Assembly: GCA_030062745.1 (NCBI GenBank)
Contig: CP099848.1
Coordinates: 19,827,081 to 19,891,080, forward strand
Direction of reading: 5' to 3'
DNA length: 64,000 nt
From: Capitulum mitella
Taxonomy: Eukaryota; Arthropoda; Thecostraca; Pollicipedomorpha; Pollicipedidae
Both the position numbers and the translations under genes were made by a program. Shown here in pieces: positions 56,754-64,000 of this stretch. Under the pieces are notes generated by a model, which searched no databases, was not told where the DNA came from, and saw only the letters and a list, made by a program, of their open reading frames with translations. Numbering within the stretch: position 1 is the first letter of the stretch; every line of letters starts with the position of its first letter.

Positions 56754-58045
56754 TTAACACGCGCACTGGAAGGGGGTGTTTTTGTGCTCCCCCGCCTGTT
56801 TTCCTTAAATATCTCAAGAACGGATCGCACCTGTTCGCTACTACTTTGTGACATTTACGGCAATTGAATAACTCGTCGATTGACGCAGGAAAATCGGAAA
56901 TCGGCTGGAAATTTCTGAAGTTTCAAGCGTTTGAAGTCACGCAAACATAACGAAAACGACGGTTGTCGCTGACAAATGGGAACTATGTAAAAGAACCAGC
57001 GTTCTTCCTAAGATTACCGTTTGAACACAATCACGAGGCGCCATTCGGGCATAAATGATGGCTGTACCAAGACCAAAGCCAAGGTCAGTTAGGGTCAAGG
57101 TCATCAAAGGTCAAGGTCAAACGGCTTGTGGCCTGATCCAGATTTGTTTTGCAACATGTCGGTTTGTATGGAATATGCATTCAAAGACCCTAATAAAACA
57201 CGTGTACGCACACTGATAAGTTTACGTATACCAGTGTGAGCCAAGATCAAGGTCATCAAAGATCAAGGTCAAATATTTCGTGACCTGATCCAGATTTGCT
57301 TTGCAACATGTCGATTTGTATGCAATATGCATTCAAAGACCCTAATAAAAACACGTGTGCCCACATGGGTACGCTGTTATGTACTATGGTCATTTCAGGT
57401 CAAAATCATCAAAGGTCAAGGGCAACTATTTCGCAACCTGGTCCAAATTTGCTTTGCAATATGTTGATTGGTATGAAATATGCATTTAAAGACCCTACTA
57501 AAAACACTTGGCACATTGATATATGTATATATATATATATATATAAACGCTGAAAGTGATGAAATGTACCGATATTGGCTGCCTTCACTGAAAATACGTC
57601 AAAAGATACGTGTAGCGCCCTTTTTTATATTCAAGCTATCCCGTGTTGCTCGAAATCTGATCTGCAAAAAATGAGAAAATGACACCATAGGTCAATGATC
57701 TGACATGACCTCGATCCGGAATCCTCAGTCAAGACGTCAAATAAATGGAAATTGCGGTATTTCACGTTTTAACGACCAAACAAACACCCTTTTCCCGTTT
57801 CGTTCGAAAAGTTCTACGAAATGTCCTGTTCGGGCCGATAAAGTGTCAAAAGTTGACCTTTTCGACCCCATTTGACCTTGAAGATATGAGAACTGCATGC
57901 AGTGTAAATTGTTATGGCCCCACCCTGTCCATAAAATTTGATGCGTCTAGTTTTTTCCGTTTCCGAGATCGCAGGGGGCACTTTTGTGCCCCTCTCCCCT
58001 TCCAGTGCGCGTAGGCGCGAAATCCTCTTCCACTGCGCGGGTTAA
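56754..58045. mobile_element. piggyBac-like non-autonomous element B (TTAA-flanked, 1.29 kb)
   Basis: TTAA at 56754-56757 and 58042-58045 flank inverted ends CACGCGCACTGGAAG and CCCGCGCAGTGGAAG (13 of 15). A second inverted copy of GCGCACTGGAAGGGG lies just inside the right end (about 57996-58013). Inside are three 152-153-bp tandem units (around 57095, 57247 and 57400) with CATCAAAGGTCAAGG and TGCAACATGTCG words, then a (TA)n run (57521-57545). No transposase is seen. The family name is inferred from the TTAA target and the end structure. Confidence 0.65.
57095..57560. repeat. Three 152-bp tandem units with TCAAGGTCA sites
   Basis: Each unit starts with paired TCAAGGTCA words and continues through GATTTG[CT]TTTGCAACATG and GCATTCAAAGACCCTA. 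Perfect TCAAGGTCA occurs at 57095-57103, 57111-57119, 57247-57255 and 57263-57271; the third unit has decayed versions. TCAAGGTCA is the extended half-site bound by FTZ-F1/SF-1 and ERR-type nuclear receptors. Confidence 0.8.
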
Positions 58046-59001
58046 ACAATGCCAAGGTTTTGATGGCCATGCCACCTGAAATGCGGAATGCACCAGAAAG
58101 ATGTGTATTAGGGTGTCGCGCTCTCTACGAAAGTTTTCAAAGACAATTCGCTTTCCCTGCACCTCGTTCCTTATTTCAGTGGATCCATTTGGACCACTTT
58201 TCATAGTTTTCTCGCGGCAAATTTTCATTGTCTCTGTGAAGTTCTGGCGAAAATTTGGTGCTACGCATATCGTTACACTGGAGTCTCCACCTTTCAGTCC
58301 TCTCAGATAAGTTCATAAAAATAGCATCGAAAGATATGGACTTTTCGATTAATAATGGTGCTGTGGGAGCACTTCCCGAGTATCTGATGTCGTACAACAT
58401 GCAGTGGTGTCGCGAGTGTGGGAGGGGTGTACAGATACTGAATGTGCTCAGTATGTGAAAGAATCCCCTGGGAGGCACTGCAGGTCGTGCTTAATGTTTA
58501 TTGTATTAACAATCCCATGCTCTTCCTGCCCTGAAAAAAGAAAACTGTTGTTAGCTTTGGCAAGAAATGGCGACCTCAGTGTGCACATAACTCCAGATGG
58601 CTACTCAAAAGCTGATGTAGGAAAAAAACGATGTCGCAGCTTGTATGCTGTTGTAACAATGCTAAGAACGTAAGCGATCTTGTCCCATGTTCTCGACCAG
58701 AACAAACACGCATAGTTCTTCTTTGTGACCTTGTATGCCTATCTACGCCAGTTGACGACCTGAGCTAGTGCATGATATTGTTCTTCTTCGTGAGTCTTGT
58801 CAATTGGTTCGTGGAGGAGGCTCACGCAACTCACGCCTCTATCATTTACTACGGCTAAGTTCAGAAGGAACTTTCGCAGTCTGTAGTAGCCCTTTGTGGA
58901 TGCCCATTTCTTGATCAGCTTCTGAAGTCATGCAGCACTTCGTATATCGAGCAGACTGAACAGCAGCCATGATCGAGCAGACACAAGATTCATTGGGACA
59001 G
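58046..59001. other. Unassigned
   Basis: Mixed composition. Overlapping short plus-strand frames at 58255-58458 and 58404-58673 read like protein in places but match nothing known to me. No repeat was recognised. Confidence 0.35.
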
Positions 59002-60170
59002 TCACTGAGAGCATATGTACTGCAGCTGGCTCGCCGACAGAAACTTGCCTGGATCAAGGAGTGGTGGATAGTCTCTACGCTCCTGTCGCTGCTCTTCGGT
59101 GAGCTCTTCGTTGGTAAGGGAAAATACCATCGCAGGTAATTCCAGGTAAGCTGTGTGTCGTTGCAGTGATTTCATGACTGCATCAGCGATCGTTCGAAAT
59201 TCAGGCAGGCTCGACAGTTCAAGTATCTCTCGGAAACACGTAAGATCGTCCATGGCAGCAGTACCAGACAACCCAACTCTGAAAAACTACGACGCGTGGC
59301 CAGAACAATGAAAAGCGTGATATTTTTATCTTGATATTATTACGCTTATTATACATTTTTACGCCTCTTCCTTCGACAGCTGCATCCCTGATTTTAGCAA
59401 GTTTATTTTAAGCATGTACAGCGTGTCTACCATGAAGTGTGGTTCACTCGCTGCACCAGATCGACATATTTGGTACTTGTCGACGCTGTGGTATGCATTT
59501 GGTACGACGCATGGCCCAGTCAGACACGCAACAAAGAGCACAACACTTTATTCATCTCTAGGAAAGATAACTGACATGAGATGATCTTGCGCCCTGGCCA
59601 ACATGCTTCTGCTTTCTGAACGACCAGAAACCCGTTGAATGAGGACCAGTCCGATCTGGTACAGTGAACACCGATATCGAGAGTCGAGCGCTTCCTTTTT
59701 ACTTGTTTGTGCAGGGCCCTTGTTGGGCTGGGCCTTTCGTTTCCCCCAGAATGAACTTTGCTCTATGTGGTACTTCAGGTTTGTGGATGCGTTTGCGACA
59801 CTCCAACAAAAGCACGGCGTGGCCAATTTCCTTTTCCATTCCCCAGGTAGCGCCCGGTTTCCGGCCGGAGTTTGGTGCAGTCGTCTTGTCAACGATGTCG
59901 ATCACTTTCGTCAGGTCAGCCCCTTACTTTTCGAGCTGTTGTACTACAGTGGCGGCCACGTGGACTCGTTTGCCGCTGTGAGACCTGGGAGCCCCAAGGG
60001 GTTTTGGCTGGGGAAATTGGTCACTGCCATTGATCATGACATATCCTCTTTCTTCGGATTTCTCCCCTCGGGCATGACTAATTTCGTATCGAAGTGGACT
60101 ACTGGCTGATAAGGAAGAGCTAAGTCTTGCTTGATAGCGTTTGCCTTTTCTATCTGCGCTCTCTTGGTTT
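59002..60170 (-). pseudogene. Broken transposon-like gene of a multicopy invertebrate family
   Basis: Minus-strand pieces in several frames line up, in order, with an uncharacterised, highly multicopy protein family I remember from crustaceans and molluscs (signatures like VVHWDGK, FDTT.SNTG, LACRHH). Seen here: EKANAIKQDLALPYQPVVHFD (about 60090-60150), then a frame change, YVMINGSDQF...SGKR (about 59960-60060), an in-frame TAA near 59925, DKTTAPNSGR (about 59860-59890), and LLLECRKRIHKPEV (about 59780-59820). A C-terminal piece with MKSLQRHTAYLELPAMVFSL lies at 59002-59265. Frame changes and stops make it non-functional. Traces may continue upstream to about 61090. Family assignment is from memory, so moderate. 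Confidence 0.5.
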
Positions 60171-61438
60171 ACCAGTGTAACGCGCTTCTCGACACAGTTG
60201 TGTAGGAAATGTCGCTACTTGCTGCGGTAAACCTGTGAGCTGGAGTCATGGCCAGCTGCCTGTAATTAGGCCGCGGTCTGTCGAATGTGTTTGACAACTC
60301 CGTTGGCGGTCTTTTATGAGAAGCAGTGCTCGTTTCTACCCTCTATTCCTCTTTCTCTGCTCTGTCGTCATTGTCTGAACTTGAGACCGATCCCAGCGTT
60401 ACCTGGTCGCCACTGTTTTTCATGTACTTTTAGCGCCCTTTCATTTTTTCTAGCGCTTTGGGTCTTCGCTCCACTACATGTACTTTGTTTCTCCAATCCA
60501 AGAGTCTTGGTTGCTATTCTGAGCACGTCTGCTTGCGCCATTTCCAGTCTTCCTTCCACTTTGTCTGAATGCGGCTGGGCCGTCTGAGCCTTCCCAATAA
60601 ATCATCTAGGCTCAGGTCACAAAGCTGAGAAAGAAAGCTCTGAAATTCCTACGTCTTCTCTGCTGTCTTTGCCGATGCGTTCACGTTCTGATACTCTGTG
60701 TGCGTCTGAAGCACTCTAAGCACCCTGTTCTTACGGGACCTGGGTGATACATCTGGAAGGATGCTGGTCCCCAGAGCAGGTCCACCAGTTCTGTAGTTGC
60801 CTGTAGGCTACCATTGCCCTTGCCATCGGTCTGTTCTGCTCCCTATACGAGAGATATGTTTGGGCAACATTGCTGTTCTTTGAGAATTTCGTGAATGGGA
60901 AGTGGGGATAAATGGGCCAGGCCCATCTTCTCTCCTACGTCGAAACGGTCCTGTGGTCACTTTGACATGCTTAATTTGAGCTGGAGCATTTCTCTCAGTA
61001 GTCGTGAATGCAGTCAGTCGACGGCTGGTGACCACATTGTTTGAAGATATAATTCTTTGATGGCTTCTTGAGTCACGCGGCCTCTCCATACCAGCCCCTT
61101 GTGACCTTTTGTCAGAATTTAATTCTTACTCGGAATTATGAAATAGTCAAATGCCTGTGGGTCTCAAAAAAACCTGATGTGGATACAGGAATTCGATATC
61201 GACCACATTCGTCGGTCCTGACCAAGATCTCTCCTGCGCTCCCCGACGCGGCCCTCAAATAATCCACCGTAAAGAATAACCAGAAACACCCACGGAAGTT
61301 CCCGGCACAGCCAGAGTCCGAATACAAGCCAGTAAACGCGCGCCCTCGCGGTTTGTCCCACCCATGGCGGTGACGTCCTGTGGCACAAAGCTTGACGCCG
61401 CGCGGCGGTGGAGGCTGCAGTGCGGCAATATGTGTAAC
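60171..61438. other. Unassigned; possible upstream remnant of the broken gene
   Basis: Minus frames at 60368-60559 and 60808-61089 could be decayed N-terminal parts of the transposon-like gene but carry no motif I can defend. Otherwise nothing is seen. Confidence 0.3.
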
Positions 61439-61468
61439 ACTACACTTTATATACATATATATGTATAT

Positions 61469-61499
<31 letters not shown>

Positions 61500-61501
61500 A
61501 A
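61439..61501. repeat. (TA)n microsatellite
   Basis: About 60 bp of TA repeats with interspersed CATA and GTA. Confidence 0.95.
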
Positions 61502-62160
61502 ACAAGTCAGGAAGACAGCAACAGACATATAATCCGCCTGCATTACAGCCTCATATTATCTTGTCTGTCTCTGCCCATGGCTAGCTTGGAATGGAACAAC
61601 CAGTTGGTTAGAAACATGGAACACCAGAGGCGTCGATTTTTATAAATAATTGGGAGGCGAGGGCCGAGACGAGGACCCGACACCCTAACATTCCCCAAAT
61701 GTGGGCTTTTAGGCGGATTTAGTTCACTTTATTTTGACCAACGGAAATTCATAAGTTTTTTGCCACTGTTCATCGAATAAAAATTGTATGTATCCCTTCT
61801 ATATAGATAAACACGTGGACAGAAGACAGAACAATTGATAGATAGACCACTCTATGTTTTATTTTATGCTTTCTGCCTATCGCTTAGCCACTGCATGAGT
61901 TATTCTTGTTATTATTGCCCATTTCCCTTTAAAACGGGTAGACAATATTGGGGGAACCAACACTGCGAGCCCACATCAACATGGGGGCGGAGCCCTCACA
62001 AAAGAATACGAATAGATACCCCTGGTAATCATTGCATCTTGCAAAGAGCAAGATGTTTATCGTTGAGCTTTGTACTTTGTCAGCAACAGAGATATGGCCA
62101 ATGGCACTACCTAGCAACTTGTCAACTGCATGTCAACTGCTCGTCACCCGTGACGTTCAC
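61502..62160. other. Unassigned
   Basis: AT-rich, no recognisable content. The 121-codon plus frame at 61835-62200 runs into the left end of the next mobile element and matches nothing. Confidence 0.4.
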
Positions 62161-63386
62161 CAGGGGCAGATCCAATGGGGAGGGATTCGATCAGGATTAA
62201 GTATTCGTTAGGCATAAGGGCCCTCGATTGCCAGACGCCTCAGAGTGTATTAGGAGGGCTTCTGAAGCGAAAAAATGCCCTCCTGAGACTGCAAGGGAGG
62301 TCCCTAAAACGCCAACAAAGGCCCCTAATATGGCTACAGGGGCCCTAAGACTGCCAGGTGCATCCCATGTAACATAGAAAACTTGATACCGCTTTAGAGA
62401 CCACCGGAGACGTTCAGGGGGACCATGATACTGCACAGTGGCCCTGAAATTGCTAAAAGGAATTTGGTAATTGCCAGAGGACCCCTGAGGCGGCAAAAAA
62501 AAATATTCCCGAAAGACGACAAGAGGGTCACCTAAGACCAATGAGACTGAGAGAGGGGCTTTTGATACTACAAACTAACAGTCTATGGACAGGTGCCCCT
62601 GAGACGACCAAAGGGGTTCCTGGAGCTATTAAACCTTGAGACGCCCAGACAGCCCCTGAAATAGCCAAAGGACTGCCAGAGGCGCCTCTGTCACGGCAGA
62701 GAAACTTAAAGATGTCCCTTGTTACTGCCTGAGGGGCTCAGACGTCAAAAAATGTCCCGGGGACGATAGGAGGGATCCCGAGATGGCCAAAGCATCCCTG
62801 AAACTGCCAGATGAGTCCCTGAAGCTGTACCACGTGCCCCTGAAACTGTCAAAGGAGCTCCTGAGACGTCCTGAGGGACAAGTGAAACTGTTAAAGGATT
62901 CTGTGACCATTAAAGGGCCCTGACACAGAAGACGGCCAAAAACCACCAAAAGCATCCCTGTAGCTGCCAGGGCGAATTCTTAACCTTAGCTGACCTAAGT
63001 CGGCAAAAACGTACCAGAAATTACGAGGGAGTAGAGAGGCTCGGCCATCCCTTACCAAGCATCCAAGACCTGTCAGATACGGACACAGGATTTCAAGTAG
63101 GGAAAAGATGCAGCCACCTAAAATCCTGCTGTTTGTGTCATATTTCGGGAACTTCGTACGGTACCAAAACGCAAACTTCTCCCTAATATGCTGAGGTGCT
63201 TGAATTTTCTAGTTGCTTTGTGTTGTAAGAGACGAAAAATGATATCAGTTATCTCCCCCTGGACCTGCGCGGATCCACGCTTTTTCATATCTGAACAGCA
63301 AAAAATGGGGAGGGAGGGGGCCGGGAGGGGAGCCCCGCGCTGACCATTCACCCCTCCCCCTTAACGAAATCCTGGATCCGCCCGTA
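62161..63386. mobile_element. Decayed hAT-like non-autonomous element
   Basis: The left end CAGGGGCAGATCC (62161 on) and the right end read inward, TACGGGCGGATCC (63386 down), match at 10 of 13 positions. The 8 bp outside each end are ACGTTCAC (62153-62160) and ACATCCAC (63387-63394): 6 of 8 identical, differing by two transitions. This is what an old 8-bp hAT target duplication would look like. Near the right end is a purine-rich GGGGAGGGAGGGGGCCGGGA stretch. No transposase frame is present; much of the inside is a roughly 30-bp tandem repeat. Confidence 0.55.
62225..62960. repeat. Degenerate ~30-bp tandem repeat inside the hAT-like element
   Basis: Unit of about 27-33 bp with approximate consensus CCCCTGAGACTGCCAAAGG, seen some 20 times with heavy drift (CCCTGAAACTGCCAGATGAG, CCCTGAGACGACCAAAGG, and so on). 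The minus translation shows a matching 10-residue rhythm (SFRDSSGSFRDAL). It is old and non-coding. Confidence 0.7.
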
Positions 63387-64000
63387 ACATCCACCGCAAT
63401 GTTGTGTCTACTCAGTCCACACCATACTCATGTTCTTCAAGTCCGAAAGAGCTTGAATTACGACCCATGGTCCCGAGTGAAAACAAATAGGCGGTGACAG
63501 CAACAGCCACCATCAGTCACCTACAACAATATTGTGCACCACTCAACAGTCTACCACCTTTCCATCTCAATCGTCGTTCACACTAAGCCTGAAGACGCGA
63601 AGGGACGGGCCATTCACTCCGGCGCACAGATGCGCCGTAATGCGATGTTCAAAAAAGGCTTGTCATCTGTTGCGTCAGGATGACGTGAGCTGGGCCTGGC
63701 CCAGCGCACCTTCTGGACAAATATGTGCTAATTCTCAGACAATGCAGCAGTCAGTCTCAATAAAAATGCCTTAAAAGTAAGCTCCTTTGTATGTTTTCAG
63801 ACCTGAAATCCACAGAAAGGGAATGAACGCGCAGCATTTTGCGTCGTAAGATTTAATTTTTGCCTGAGATAATACTGCTGCGTTTTGTTAATCCTTGACT
63901 GCATAAAAAGGAATTGTTCCAGACCTTTGACATCAATATATTGTCATCATCAATATATTGTATATAGTTAAAAGTTGATATGACACAAATCATACCAACT
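63387..64000. other. Unassigned right edge
   Basis: AT-rich at the end; an AATATATTGT word is repeated at about 63935-63961. No gene is seen. Confidence 0.4.

Overview
This is eukaryotic genomic DNA: genes are split by long GT/AG introns, micro- and minisatellites are common, and coding density is low. The one confident gene is an arthropod-type secreted M12B (reprolysin/ADAM-like) metalloproteinase. The core promoter (TATA plus CAGT-type initiator) also fits an arthropod. GC-rich blocks full of CCGGCCGG alternate with AT-richer DNA. A crustacean is my best guess, possibly a barnacle, but the species cannot be fixed from the sequence.

Left half (1-32.6 kb, minus strand): one gene fills it. 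A predicted TATA promoter with a perfect CRE sits near 32598-32645, followed by a non-coding exon 1 (32504-32598). The signal-peptide exon is at 26563-26628. Ten further coding exons run down to 446-501, each with good splice sites and with codon phases that fit at every junction. They encode the signal peptide, the prodomain, a furin-type RRRR site and the first part of the catalytic domain (437 codons). The zinc-binding HExxH exon and the 3' end lie beyond the left edge. The introns hold minisatellites (6.3-7.3 kb, 12.2-12.5 kb), a 37-bp repeat that multiplies one splice donor, a SINE copy, a 42-bp palindrome and many GC islands.

Middle (32.6-50 kb): no gene can be assigned. It holds GC islands, a recent 82-bp tandem duplication, a large CACCG-type repeat, and two weak single-exon candidates on the minus strand (36.57-36.69 kb and 41.76 kb).

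Right (50-64 kb): a graveyard of mobile elements. Two roughly 1.25-kb elements are flanked by TTAA with inverted ends (piggyBac-like, non-autonomous). One of them carries an array of nuclear-receptor-type sites. A second SINE copy, a broken transposon-like gene (59.0-60.2 kb, minus strand) and a decayed hAT-like element with a remnant 8-bp target duplication follow. None of these makes an evident functional protein.
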